Shown: piece after piece, positions 23,650 to 35,070 of the stretch
How the letters are laid out: the number at the start of each line of letters is the position of its first letter
Position numbering within the stretch: the stretch's first letter is position 1
From: Ceriagrion tenellum
Lineage: Eukaryota; Arthropoda; Insecta; Odonata; Coenagrionidae
NCBI GenBank assembly: GCA_963169105.1
Contig: OY720632.1
Location: 8,866,001-8,930,000 of the forward strand
DNA: 64,000 bases
Direction of reading: 5' to 3'
Program-made: the position numbers and the translations under genes
The notes under the pieces: model-generated
Told to the model about the DNA's origin: nothing
Seen by the model: only the letters and a program-made list of their open reading frames with translations
Database searches by the model: none

Positions 23650-23862
23650 CTGCCTGGGCCCGTAACCTGTTGGGAGTGAGTAATTAAGACAGGGAGCCAT
23701 GAGACTGCTATTTTATTGTAGCAAGAGATAAGATACACACACAAAGAATATGACTGGAAGTATCGTAATACAATACACAAACTAAAAAGGGTACAAAGAA
23801 GGGGCTAAAGTGAAGAGGATGAAAGAAGGTCAAATGTTTACAAGTCTAATTTAAATTCCACA
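23650..23862 (-). repeat. Copia 5' LTR and primer-binding site
   Basis: The minus-strand LTR would be 23862-23668 (195 bp), starting TGTGGAATT and ending CTCCCAACA. Immediately inside it, at 23667-23650, is GGTTACGGGCCCAG, one base from the initiator-methionine tRNA-type site (GTTATGGGCCCAG) used by many copia elements. No second LTR was found because the element is truncated at about 21412. Confidence 0.7.
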
Positions 23863-24631
23863 ACCAAGATATGGATGACATCTGGTATTTTTGAAAGACA
23901 AATGCATGCCCTTGATGCTAAGACTGGACGTCATAACAGAAAAATCTTTTTGTCATTTGATGGATGGATGGATGCCCTGCACACCCCATTAATTTGAAAC
24001 TAAGGAAAAATAAATAAGAATTTTTTCCAGCCAATTATGCCATCCAGCTGCAGCCTCTAGATTTTGCCATAAGCCATTTAAACTAAATTAAATTATGTAA
24101 CATTTGGTAATGATTTTATTTCCATTTCCTGCAAATGAACATTTCCCATGATATATACTTTCCCATGCTTTGTATTTTTTTCCATTGTCCCCCTCAAAAG
24201 TGTGAAAGAGGGCCTTCAAAATATAGGTTACAACTAAATCTCAGAAAACAGCCCCCTTTTAGCTTAATCAAAGTGGTGATGGAAGTCTGGCTCTTGGCTA
24301 CATAACATTTTTCATGCATGTCCTCTGCTATAAATATGTATTATAGTATATATATGAGTATTCTATATTGAAGTTTGAAGCTAATCTTGCGACTTGAAAA
24401 ATAAGTGTACTGGTATTTGCAATCTTCAATTCTTGGTTTTGACCAGCAAGTGCCAAAATTAAAGTAAAAAATATTTGATCCGGAACTGATAATTATCTTA
24501 AAACACATTGAACCCACATGGTGAAAACTAAGGAATCCTACATTCCTGGTCATTTTTCTGCCCTGGTACTATGCTATTTCTGCTCAATTTCCATTGTTAT
24601 TTCATTCCTTGGCCTGTATCCATTTTGATAG

Positions 24632-24845
24632 CCTCCAAACTGCTGGGAGTCGAAGCTGCTGAGCTTTTGGAGGCGCTAACTTCATGCCCAGTGGTCACTC
24701 GAGGGGAGACTATAGCCAGAAATAACACTGTTGGTGAGGCAGTGGCTACAAGGGATGCTTTGGCCAAGGGCCTGTATGGACGCCTCTTTGATTGGATTGT
24801 TAACAGAGCTGACCGGATCCTACTTGCCTCTAATGCTGTTTCTAT
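24632..24845 (+). CDS. Myosin motor exon 4 (TEDS region)
   Basis: Residues 181-251 plus two bases of codon 252. The helix ASKLLGVEAAELLEALTS is followed by VVTRGETIARNNTVGEA, the cardiomyopathy-loop region, and DALAKGLYGRLFDWIVNRAD, a signature of all myosin motors. Glu206 occupies the TEDS position. VVTRGET is the strongest class III pointer. Acceptor ...tttgatag|CC, donor AT|gtgagt. Phase 1 in, phase 2 out. Confidence 0.95.
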
Positions 24846-25404
24846 GTGAGTACTTATGAATTATGTGAATTTGGCTAAAACTGGATGACTTATTAGATAC
24901 ATTGTACATTTAATGCTGTGAAGTGACTTTTGAATGAGTGAAACAAAGGAAAAAAAGATAATGTACTTTTGAAGTATCATGTCTCTTAAGTTCTCTCTCC
25001 ATCACTCAAGGTTCTCACCCTTCCTTCATTTTCTTGTGGCTGACAAATTCAATATTCTGCTACTTTGACCCTTGTATTTGCATGCTGCTTTGCAGAAGGC
25101 ATATTAATGATATGAAGTATAATTGTTGTGTGGTAACAGTGCTGTATGAGGCAATGGAATCCTTCGCTTAGAAAAATTTCTCCAATAGTGGCTAATGTGG
25201 GCAAAAAAGAAAAACGACTGCTGGAGCAAGTAACTTGCTAGCTGTGTCTTTGAAACACTGTGAGCCAAGCACTCATCAGCTCTGATCCCTCTGAATGCTC
25301 TGAACTACTCCTCCTATACCCCCCCTCCCCTATGCTGGTATCCCCACTCATCCCTCAAGCAAGCAAATAAATAACCAAATCAGAGAGGTACCTCTGAAAA
25401 CCTA

Positions 25405-25442
25405 CCTCAGAAAATGAGCTGACGTCAGTTCATTTTCTGAGG
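25405..25442. promoter_or_regulatory. 38-bp palindrome centred on a CRE-like TGACGTCA
   Basis: Arms CCTCAGAAAATGAG and TTCATTTTCTGAGG flank CTGACGTCAG. Eighteen of nineteen pairs match. The centre is the full palindromic cAMP-response-element octamer TGACGTCA, the classical CREB/ATF bZIP site. Function is unproven; it may equally be a hairpin relic of an insertion. Confidence 0.5.
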
Positions 25443-25630
25443 CAGTGCCTGTGGTGAGAAAACAGAGAACTGTGACCACAGTGAGAGCAGTGATGGGCTC
25501 TCATTACTGTGCTGATATTGATCAAAACTCATGTTTGCTCTTCCTAAGTTATGCATTTATTTCAGAAAATTTTGCATTTGGAGTTGGCATATCCACTACA
25601 GACAGTTGACTTTAGGGGGTGATCTGATCA

Positions 25631-28505
25631 AATAATAATAATAATATTCTTTAATCACCTTTAGCATAAATACATATGATAGGTGTCGTCAAGGTATGGT
25701 ACATGTGGATAACTGCGTTTAAAATTAATTCAAAATTATAATTGAGTAAAATAAACATCTCACATGAGGAACATAATAAGGCAGATCATGTCAATACACT
25801 TTAATGAAACAAGACCTTAGAGTTTTAGGCTGGAGAAATCTAGGTTATAATATACCTCTAGGGAATATAATGGGTTGGATGTAAGCCAATCTCGGAGAGC
25901 CTTACAGAAGCCCACACTAGAGGCTGACTTGGCAGAAATTGGGAGCCTGTTAAAAAATTTGATGGGTAGGCCATCTACTTGGTATGTTTTATCGAGCCTA
26001 CAGAGTGGTATATCCATGGAATTTTTGGCTCTGGTGTCATGACAGTGGACATCAGCCCTTGTTGAGTACGTGCTCAGATTTTCTTTAATATGTACTAGTG
26101 AATGGAATATAAACTGATTGTAAACTGTCATGATTTGAAGATTTTTGAAGAGAGGTCTGGAGTGTTCTAGGGAACATGCGTTGACTAAAATTCGTACAGC
26201 CTTTTTTTGTAGTATAAGTATAGATTTAGTGCCAGAAGCATGTCCCCACAGTCTTATACCATACGTAATATGGGAATGAAAAAAAGCATAATAGGCATTG
26301 AGTAAATAGTCCTTACTTACATATAGCTTCAACTTCCTGAGCAGGAATAAGGCTCATGCCAGTTTCTTACTGACGTGTAGAACATGAGCATTCCAGGTTA
26401 ATTTGGAATCTAAGTGAAATCCCAGCAATTTCACAGAGGTAGTTTCTTTGACAGCTGATTTTAGAGAGCATAGAAGAAACTGGGTTTTATCAGGATTCAA
26501 GAAAAGATTGTTGGCAGAAAACCATTCATTCGCCTTTTCGATGATGGCTGGAAGTCTGTTCATGGCATCAGAGTGATTAGAGGAGTTATGTAGGAATGTA
26601 GTATCATCAGCGTAGAGCACACAGTTAGTAGTCATATTTGGGCACAGGTCATTGATCATGACCAGGAACAGGAGGGGTCCAAGCACTGAGCCCTGGGGTA
26701 CACCATTTTTAACATTTAAAGGTTTTGACTGTTTACCATTCACATAAACTGACTGCCTACGATCAGACAAATAGGAGAGCATAAATTTTAGTTCAACATC
26801 TTTAAATCCATAATATTTAAACTTATTCACAAGAATGGTGTGATCAACACAGTCGAAAGCTGATGAGAGGTCACACAATGTAAGTGCCAGGTACTGTTTC
26901 TCTTCAAAAGCCTTAATTATGTACTTTATAACATAATCAACAGCTTGAGTAGTAGACTTATGAGGTCTAAATCCAAACTGTGTTGGTGTAAAAAGATTTA
27001 AAGTTTCAAAGTGATCCAGAACCTGAGCATATACAATTTTTTCAAAAATTTTGGCAAGTGGAGAAATAATAGAGATAATAGAGGCGGTAGTTATTCGGAA
27101 GATTAATATCACTACGTTTGTGGATAGGAATAACTTTAGAATACTTTAGATGATCAGGAAAATAACCAGACTGAAGGCAAGAGTTAACAACATTAGCGAG
27201 AGGGTATGCTACCCAGTTAATAACTGATTTGATTAAATTATTTGAGAGCCCATATACATCAGTACAGTTAGAGTTTTTAAATTTTCTGACTATTTTAACA
27301 ATATCTACCTGAGAAACTTCTTTCCATTTAAATACAGAATTGGTGGAGGGAGTATTTTGTAATAAATCACTGGCCATGTTGGGAGGTGATTTATGAACAC
27401 CATTGATATCAGCTATAATGTTTTCTATTGAACAAATAAAGACATTATTAAAAGTTTCTGAGTCAATTGGAATGTCACTGGATTTACTACTTAATCCTAT
27501 TTCATTTTTAATAACAGACCAAGCTGCTTTACATTTGTTGGGAGCACTATTTATGTAATTATCATTGGCATAGCATTTGGCCAATCTTAACTCTGTATGG
27601 TATTGCTTCTTTTGAATGTTATAGACCTTTTTAAGCTCCTCACAACCGCTTAACTTGAACTGTTTATGTAAACTTAGCAAATTCCTTCTCATGTTGTCGA
27701 GATCTGTGTTGAACCATTTTGCCCGTTGATGGGACTCATGTTTCAGCTGAATTAGCTTCATTGGGAAAGCATGCTCAAACAATAGTAAGAAATGGCTAAT
27801 AAAGGCTGCAAATTTTCCCTGGCCATCAGTATCAGGGAGCAAGGTATCCCAGTCGGAATTACTTAACAAGTTTATAAACTCATAAGTATGATGAAAATTC
27901 ATTTGTCTAACATACATGGTTTTGGGAGTTTTTATATTATTACCGGCACCCAGCTTGGTGTGCCATGTAAAGGAAATCGCTAAATGATCGGAGAGCATTG
28001 GGTCAAAGACTCCGAGGGTATGGGCAGACTTGTCAATATTGGTTATTACATTGTCAAGACAGGCACTCAACCTGGTGGGTTCAGAGTTAGCACAGTATAG
28101 ATCATAGGCCCTTAAAAGGATGCCTATTTGGGCATTATTCCTTGATGGACAGCCCATATCAACATTTAGATCAGTACCTATCACAATATTAGTGTGAAAA
28201 TTCTGAAAATAAATTAAGACCTTCTCAAGTTGTTCACAGAACAGATCAAAATCTCCCTTAGGAGAACGATAGATAGAGGCAACAATCAATCTGATACCCT
28301 TGAGGTGTATGGCAGCTATTTCAAAGTGCATATCAATGCAAAATTGATTTAAATCAAAGGGCTTACATACTAGGTTGTTTGATACAAATAGGCAAGCACC
28401 ACCATTTTTAGTTGACTGTCGGCAGTAAATGGAACTAAGATTGAAACCTTGTAGATGATAGAGGTCAGTTTCATCCTCAAGCTGTTCCTTGGATTGATAT
28501 TCCAT
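25631..28505 (-). mobile_element. Nearly full-length non-LTR retrotransposon (LINE)
   Basis: Minus-strand element with an endonuclease plus reverse-transcriptase ORF. It ends in an (ATT)n tail (25631-25645 on +), as in CR1/L2/Daphne-like elements. The 5' boundary is uncertain: homology to the family is clear up to 28505, and 28506-28690 may be 5' UTR. Coding details are given in the separate ORF entry. Confidence 0.85.
25817..28505 (-). pseudogene. LINE ORF2: endonuclease-reverse transcriptase
   Basis: Begins MEYQSKEQLEDETD. The N-terminal apurinic-like endonuclease keeps VASIYRSPKG, GTDLNVDM and the C-terminal SDHLAISF motif, so target nicking residues look intact. The RT block reads KVIPIHK, FGFRPHKSTTQA, DLSSAFDCVDH, GVPQGSVLGPLLF and the catalytic YADDT (around 26610). 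A C-terminal domain with YGIRLWGHAS and a thumb-like region follows. Only two lesions were seen: a one-frame shift near 27085 (just after NNYR) and an in-frame TGA at 26356-26354, because the frames either side of that stop are the same. So it is a young, recently inactivated copy (or contains sequencing errors). Length fits CR1/Jockey-superclade ORF2. Confidence 0.9.
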
Positions 28506-28700
28506 AAGGCTTTACTCAAAAAAGCCCATGTATGTTGTATAATCCTCTTATGAATATTGCATCAAGTAAAATATGAAAAGTATAGCCCCCTAGTTTCACC
28601 CTTTTTGTCGCAGTACCCAAAATTTTATGTTTATATAAGAAAAACTGACCCCATGAAAACAGAGTGCAGAAGGGCCTGCAAAATTGGCAAGTACTGTGGA

Positions 28701-29195
28701 TAGAGCTGTGAAAATGCTTTGAAATCGAATCAACTCTAATCAGGCTTAATTCGATTCGATTCGCCTGCAAAGTGGGATGCTTCAAAACTGAATGATTTGT
28801 GACATTCGAATCAGAAAGATTCGTCTTTGGATCATTACATGCATCCAAACATGGCACTCATCCCCGAATTGCACGCAGTCCGTTTAGACGATGTTTTCCT
28901 CACGCAAAATGAAAATTTAGATGACCACAGATTATTCTCTGCTATTCTTTGTGCCACTGTTTAGATGTATAAGCTAATGTAAGGCCCTGAAATATAGTAA
29001 AAATCTATATTAATTTAACACTGCATAAACTTTTGCATTTTATTTAGAATTCAAATTCGATTCGCAAGCAAATTTTTTTAGGCTGATTCAATTTGCTAAC
29101 GAATAACATAAAAAAATTCCTTTCAATTTGAAATCTATGTGGGAGATTCGATTCGGTTCGAATCGAAACGCAAATCCCTGGTTCGCACAGCACTA
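28701..29195 (+). mobile_element. hAT-type MITE, copy C (495 bp)
   Basis: Same family as 7515-8024. Starts TAGAGCTGTG, ends TTCGCACAGCACTA. Perfect 8-bp target duplication ACTGTGGA at 28693-28700 and 29196-29203. It ends 58 bp before the next hAT element's target duplication. Confidence 0.95.
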
Positions 29196-29689
29196 ACTGT
29201 GGACTCTTAAGGCAAATGGGTATGTGTCATTAGGAGCCAAAGTGACTGCATATGTGATAACTAAGCTGAGGACATTGCCTAAAATGCCTATTTTTTTATT
29301 TTACTCTGGAAAAATTTTTTATGAAGTGATAGGTTCATTTAGGATTATTTATGGCGAAATTAAGACAATTTGTTACTGCCTAAAAAGGCCTATTATACCG
29401 GTTTATGCCTTTTTTGCTGATATCGCCTATTTAAGGGCCTAAAAAAGCAATATTCTTCTCAATGTCACCAAACTTCTCTTTAGTGCAGAGCTAGTCTGTT
29501 ATTTCAGTTTCTTTTTTAGTCTATCATGGTGGAAATATTAAGAGTAGAAAAACAACTATGGTAATTTTACGTGATGCGTACATGCGATGGTTTCAATTGC
29601 CAAAAACATGTTTTTTAAGGCAACTCTCAGTTTTAATTTTAACCCGAATTTAAATAGATGCTGCCCAAGTTGCTCTGCCTTCACAGTCA

Positions 29690-30720
29690 TTAATGATATT
29701 CTGGAGAACATGGCTACAAACTGCATTATACTCTGCAGGTAAAATTAGTGAAATACATGAGGTATTTGACAGGAATAATGTGTGCCTCAGATACATCAGT
29801 TGGAACGACTTTTTCACCCACTTAAAGGGACACTATTTTAACCAATTTTGCTCATCTTTCATACTGTGTTAATTCTGTCTATAAGAAAATTAAGCTACCG
29901 TGGTGCATGAGTAGGTTTTCTGTAGGCAACAGAATATCTAAATGAAGAAGAAGCAAACTGCATTCTCGAATCCAAAGCTGCAGAGTTTAATCTTGTAGTC
30001 AAAGGAGATCCTACGTTTATCAGATGCAATTTTGGTTAACTGACATCAACCATGTCATCGCTGGAGGCAAGAGAACTACTCCTTGAAACAGCTACAGAGA
30101 AAATCTGAACTGTGGAGGGTGACCTTTTTGATATACCAAGTGATGTGGAAAAATCCATTGCTCAAAAATTTAAGACGTTATGCAGAGAAAACCTGGATGG
30201 GTTAAATTATATGGATTTAATACTAAAGAAGAGTCCATTAGAACTGTAATTGTTGCTGAGATATATTACGAAAAAGTTAGAATTTTTCTTATTACGGAAA
30301 TAAATTTTACGAAGCTAGAAATCCATTCAGGGCAATTTATAACGAAAAAATCAAGTTGTTACTGCATTCAAATGCCAATTTAATTGCTCTGTGCCTTTTT
30401 ATGCTTATATTGCCAATGTGAAGGTCTTAAATTGCAAGAATTACTTACCGTCCTGAATTTTTATTTCCACATCTACAAAAGGACGAGTTATGCAATGGAA
30501 CCCTGGTTGGGAAGATATTCAGAAAATTGCAGACATTTTACCAGGGACTTCGGTTTCTCCAGGACCAAAGATGTTAGGAGAAGAGCTTCATCATTTAAGT
30601 ATTGCCCTATCACCTTGTGTGAGGTTGAGAGTTCATTTTCATACTATAGAAATATCCTGACACTTTTGGCATCAGTTTACAGGAGAACATTCAGAGAAAT
30701 ATGTTGTTGTAAATTGTAAT
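29690..30720 (+). pseudogene. hAT transposase remnant (CGGBP1-like type)
   Basis: The C-terminal part is recognisable: FKYCPITLCEVESSFSYYRN (about 30591-30650) followed, in a shifted frame, by a segment ending EKYVVVNCN at 30718. This corresponds to the hAT C-terminal dimerisation block in which P-x-T..VERSFS..K is conserved. Upstream, 30040-30235 gives LEARELLLETATEKI and FDIPSDVEKSIAQKF in a frame with stops. The catalytic RNase-H-like core is largely missing, and the middle is replaced by an internal copy of the left terminus. It is dead. Subtype is by recollection of CGGBP1-related hAT proteins. Confidence 0.6.
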
Positions 30721-30889
30721 TAACTTCAAATAAGTAAACCTTTTGCATGTTTCTTCAATTTTTAAGCTAATTTTACTTGGAGTTTTATCCTCTTTCCTCT
30801 CCATCAGTTTTACCGAAAAGTAATTGTGTATTTCAGCCCAAGCTTAAAATTTCAGATGCTTCTTTGCAGCAATAAGCTGCATTATGTTT

Positions 30890-31085
30890 CTAGCCGGCCA
30901 CAGTGGTGGCGGATTGAAGTCTTTGCCTGCTAATCTTGGAATTATAGGTTCGAGTGGTTCGGGTGGGTATTTCACCACCTAAGGCATAGATGTACGTCAA
31001 ATTCTGTTTGTATGCTCCCTGGAAAACCTGATAACAGGCTTAGTCTATTGGGATTCCAGGGCCAATAGAATCGTCCGAAGTGAAA
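30890..31085 (+). repeat. tRNA-derived SINE
   Basis: An A-box-like GTGGTGGCGGATTG near 30902 is followed by a B-box GGTTCGAGTGG at about 30950, with spacing typical of tRNA promoters. The unit ends in an A-rich stretch (AAGTGAAAAAAATA). It lies inside the hAT element and therefore inserted later. No clear target duplication was resolved. Confidence 0.6.
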
Positions 31086-31964
31086 AAAATATTTTAAGCG
31101 CCTACTTTAAGTGCCTATTTAGGCAGCCTATTTCTTCATTTTTAATGCCTAAATGTCCTCAGCTTAGTGATAACTAAATGTTAACTGACAACTTTTAGTA
31201 TGAAATTTAAGTCTTAATGCTTCACATCAATATGTGCACCTTCTTAATTAGATGAAATTTTATTTAATGATTTTAAATTTTACATTGTAGTTTTAAAAAT
31301 TGGTGTGTCTACATATTTTTAAAATATGCTGACCTGTGAAGTCACCAGTGAACAAAACATTGGCATCTCATTGTATCAATCTCCTGTTGGATTGAAAGAA
31401 GCCATATATTCAGTGTTTGTTACAAAGCTACCTATTGTTTGCATCCAATGCAATTTGTTTGTACTTGTGCAAATTATTTGTTGCCCTGAACATTCCCATA
31501 CAAAACTCAAAACATCCCTTATTTACATATTGGTAGGGTGGAAGAATATTTAAGAAGGACATTACTATCTGAAAGTTTCCTAGGTAAAACTTATGAGAAT
31601 ATATTGAAAGGGTATAATTTTTCTAAATTTTGATATATGTTATTTATTTTTAAAATCTTTCTTACATCTGCATTAAGGTATTAATTATTTAAATTTTACT
31701 TTTAATATGGTTCCAGAGGACATTGCAACTACTGCTCTATATCTGTAGTGAAATTAGTATTTGTCATATTAGTTATGAAAATAGCGATCGAATTAAAAAG
31801 ATGGTATAAATATAAAAACTTTTTTTAACATTTGGTGTTCATACTACGTGAAAGACCATTACTAGAAGGTACAAAAAAGCTTTCTGTCTCCCACCAATGT
31901 TATCCACGGTAGTTTCCATTCCCAGATTATATCAGAGTTGATATATATACTAGCAGGTAGCTAG

Positions 31965-32021
31965 CCTGCTCACTCCATGAGCAGGGGTGTGTACCTGCCC
32001 CAGAGCTGTCAGCTCTGGGGC
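31965..32021. repeat. Two adjacent perfect hairpins
   Basis: First: CCTGCTCA / TGAGCAGG around a 5-nt loop (31965-31985). Second: GCCCCAGAGCT / AGCTCTGGGGC around GTC (31997-32021, 11-bp stem). No T tract follows, so this is not a bacterial-type terminator. Purpose unknown. Confidence 0.75.
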
Positions 32022-33772
32022 TCTAGGTGTAAGTGTCCTAGTCTAAAAATAGCTCCTTGGTGAAAATGTTTTTTTTTTTCATTCACTGTTCTCCTTCGTT
32101 GTTTTTAAAGCCATTTGAATAGGAGAGTGCTGTGGGTTTCTTTTGTTTCAACCTTTACTCTCTTCCACTCTCCCTTTAGGCCTTTCTCCCTTGTCAATGT
32201 GTTTCCCAGCATCTGGTCATTGCAACCACAACCCAAAAATGATCCATTTCATCTCCAAATATCTTACACCTTTGCATGGCTGGTGACCTAACACCTCCTG
32301 CCACACGCCCAATAAAAATCCAAAACTACTACCAAATCATGAAGACAGAGATTCTGCATTCAACGCACCAAACCTCACTCTTCTAGCAAAAAAATTGAGA
32401 GTAAGAAACAAAATGGATACAGAATGACTGACATGCCACAAAATTAATATAAATTAATTTTAACCCAATCCCAATATATACAGTTAAACCCAACTTATAC
32501 GATTTTGAGGGAGACAAAGGAAAAGAGAGTAATTCATGGGAAAATCTAAATTCAGGCAAATTGTTGGGTGCAGGAAATAGAAGCGAAATCATAACTAAAT
32601 GATTCAAAATTTTGTTTACTGTGAATGAAGTGCAGTGAAATTTTGCTTTGACACCTCAGGAATTTTCATTTTCCTGTGATTTACAGACTGATGAACCTTT
32701 GAGGTTTACCATGCCAACTGCAGATGCTATCCAATATTTTCCTTGACTTAGTACATTGGGATGCAGCAATATTATCATTAGGTGCACTTCCCTTTATCAT
32801 GACATTTTTATTTGTGATTCATGAGCAAACTTATATGGCTCATGCAATAAACTTCCCTGGTGAAAATTCCAGCTGAATCTAGTTGGAACCAACTAGAATG
32901 AACTTAACTAGATTGAACTGGCTTGAGCTAGATTTTTCAACTAGATTTAACTTGGTTATGGCCGATTTTTGTTGGTTTTAACTGGAGTGCTTCAACTGGA
33001 ACTGATAGGATCCAACTTGTTTATTTCAGTCAGTTTTAACAGGAGTGAACTGGAACTAACATGCCCCACTTATGTAGATTTAATTGGACTTAAGTAGATC
33101 CTACTTGCATCAAAAGAAAGCGACTAGAACAAACTGGCTTGGTTTTAACTGGAATGAACAAGAGGACTGAATATTTCAACTAGAACCAATAGGTTCTGAC
33201 TGGTTGGTCTCAGCCAGTTTCAATGGGAATAAATTGGAATCAACTGGCCTCACTTAGAATTAACTGGTCTGAACCACCTCTTACTTGCAACTGAAGAAAC
33301 TAGAACAAACTGACTTGGTTTCAACTGAAATGAACAACAGCGATCAGCCATATCTTAACCAACTGCAAATTTAACCTTCATGACAATTATACTAAAAATC
33401 TCTGCACTAGAGCACATGTACTTCACCATGCTACCTCAGGCTTAGTGAAACAGATTGAAAATGAAATAACATAGTATTTTAAGTTATGTCTATTCTTTAT
33501 AAGAAAAAAAATACAATTATTCACATTATATTATCTTTCAGGCTCCTTTCTAAAATTTTTGTTAATGTCCTGAATCTTGGAGCAGATGTAGTACTTTACG
33601 TCCTCTGTGTCCAACGTCGCCGACACCAACGCACTCACTGGAGCCATCCTCAGCCATTTCAGGGCCATTGGTCACACTTTCCAGTGTTTCCTTAGACTGT
33701 AATTTTTTTAATTCGCTCAACATTTAAAAAATCGAGAGAAAACTGGGGTATTTCATACAATATATATGGTAG

Positions 33773-33953
33773 TTAACTTACCCACGACCTGTAACACACA
33801 GACATGGTAGTACTGTTCCTCCCCGTTCTCCTCCCACTTTACATCATACTTTTTAAGTTTAAAATTTTTGTCCCCCTTCTCAAAATTCCTCAGATGGATA
33901 AGAGGCATTATTATCTTCTTCCTGTCGTCTAGGAATTCAACGAGGGTGTACAT
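33773..33953 (-). pseudogene. BEN-protein-like first exon inside TIR element
   Basis: Minus strand, starting at the ATG at 33953: MYTLVEFLDDRKKIIMPLIH, then a lysine-rich stretch, then VKWEENGEEQYYHVCVLQVV, ending at a good donor (G|GTAAGTTA, intron from about 33772). The layout (short beta-rich start, charged middle, V.W..G..Y....VLQ) resembles the N-terminus of insect BEN-domain-containing proteins; this is inference. A second possible exon on the minus strand (33695-33560, with KETLESVTNGPEMAEDGSSE) follows an acceptor-like ttacag, but its phase does not match the first exon, so the gene is probably broken. It may be a captured host gene fragment or part of an uncharacterised transposon gene. 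Confidence 0.4.
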
Positions 33954-34575
33954 ATCTCAGACCTAAAAATGGTTACAATTAAGTTTCTTCATGCCTGAGA
34001 TTAAAATTAAAATACATGCCACTTTTAACATTGCATCAATTACGAGCTACTCAAAAATATTAAAATACTGCAAGTACCATCCATACACTATAATCCAGAA
34101 CGATTTATCGGATGAAGACATGCCCATCATCCATTGCAATATTAAATTTCAATTGAGAAATTCACCACTTACCTTTTCAACCTCAAGTAATATATCACAT
34201 AGGGCTTAGTATATTCCCTATTCTCTCTCGACGCTTATTCTGTGTAATTTGGCGGTTAATTCCCCATAGTAAATCTGATGTCTTTTACGCAGGGTATGGT
34301 AAGACCACGTGAACTTGCTTGACCATGTAGTCACAGTAGGATAGTATCCTACTCCGTGCGTGTAGTGCCTATAATTGTGTCACATGATGCGGTACTGGCA
34401 CCGAGACAGCGACGTAAACAAATGTAAATGCAAACAACTGACACGAGAAAACGCTCTAACCTCTGTTGAAGTTAAAGGCGGCAATTGAATTTAGTCATTT
34501 TGGTGATTGTAATTATGAGCTGCTGGTTAAAATAAACTATTTGAACGGCTGTACACATTGATCGGGATCGTAATC

Positions 34576-34713
34576 ATGAATCCCAAGTGCCTCAAGATGT
34601 ATTTGGAGCCCAACTCTTGTGCATCGATTCCAGAGCGTTCTAAAAGGAGGATACAGGCTCATAAATTAAATTGGGAGTGGTTCAAAGAGAAACGGATACT
34701 TTATTCATGCTGA
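34576..34713 (+). CDS. Small ORF, 45 codons, divergent from the BEN-like exon
   Basis: Begins MNPKCLKMYLEPNSCASIPE and ends KEKRILYSC. It is basic (KRSKRRIQAHK-like core). A GC-richer segment (34230-34480) separates it from the minus-strand exon at 33953, an arrangement that could be a bidirectional promoter of a captured gene. No family was recognised; it may be a chance frame. Confidence 0.2.
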   Translation: MNPKCLKMYLEPNSCASIPERSKRRIQAHKLNWEWFKEKRILYSC

Positions 34714-34851
34714 AACATCTTGTCCTTGACTAAAAATTTATTCCAGTTGTTGAATTGTCAACAGATTGATTTCTTTAATGTTTAGATTTAATTTTTCAAG
34801 GTACTTAAAAAAAACTATTCCTTTTCCTACTGGTTCAGCTGAGCCAAGTAT

Positions 34852-35070
34852 CACTCAGTGCTTCAACCCGAAGGTTGGCTTGAGTAGGTTAGGGTAGAGT
34901 TCACCCTATACTAAGCCACGGGCGTGTGAGTTTCACACATTCAGGATAGAGGGGCCAGTTCCTTTCCCTGGGCCACCTCGCAATGCGAGGATTTTTATGT
35001 TGGGAATGTCCAAAGGCTTCACCCAGGACCCTTCAGTCAGTAGCCAAACGCTCTACCCACCATGCTCCCT
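34852..35070 (-). repeat. tRNA-derived SINE (219 bp) with 11-bp target duplication
   Basis: Read on the minus strand it begins GGGAGCATGGTGGGTAGAGC, tRNA-like with an A-box, with a decayed B-box GGGTGAAGCC about 45 bp later. It is flanked by GAGCCAAGTAT (34841-34851) and GAGCCAAATAT (35071-35081), an 11-bp duplication with one mismatch, as expected for LINE-mediated insertion. It sits within the TIR element's right subterminal region and is younger than it. Confidence 0.8.

Larger units (their letters stand above)
12387..24631. other. Myosin intron 3 (12.2 kb)
   Basis: A compound transposon landscape; the individual elements are listed separately. A block beginning ACTAGCTGTGCCCGGC near 13376 resembles a widespread invertebrate repeat end but could not be assigned. 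No clear feature was seen in 12700-14170, 18100-20160 (AT-rich with a pogo-like end at 18070) or 23870-24630. Confidence 0.55.
29262..31166 (+). mobile_element. Complete but dead hAT element (1905 bp)
   Basis: Terminal inverted repeats TAAGCTGAGGACATT (left) and AATGTCCTCAGCTTA (right) are exact. The target duplication GTGATAAC is perfect (29254-29261, 31167-31174). Inside lie remnants of a transposase, a second copy of the element's own left end (about 30250-30430) and a tRNA-type SINE (30890-31085). Boundaries are certain; coding capacity is lost. Confidence 0.95.

Noticed and set aside
31997..32021. Rho-independent terminator
   Set aside because: A GC stem without a following T run in a eukaryotic intron; recorded only as a hairpin.
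32880..33350. Simple microsatellite of AACTGG
   Set aside because: Spacing between words is variable (15-30 bp), sequence between words is diverse, and orientation flips at the other end of the element, so it fits subterminal repeats better.
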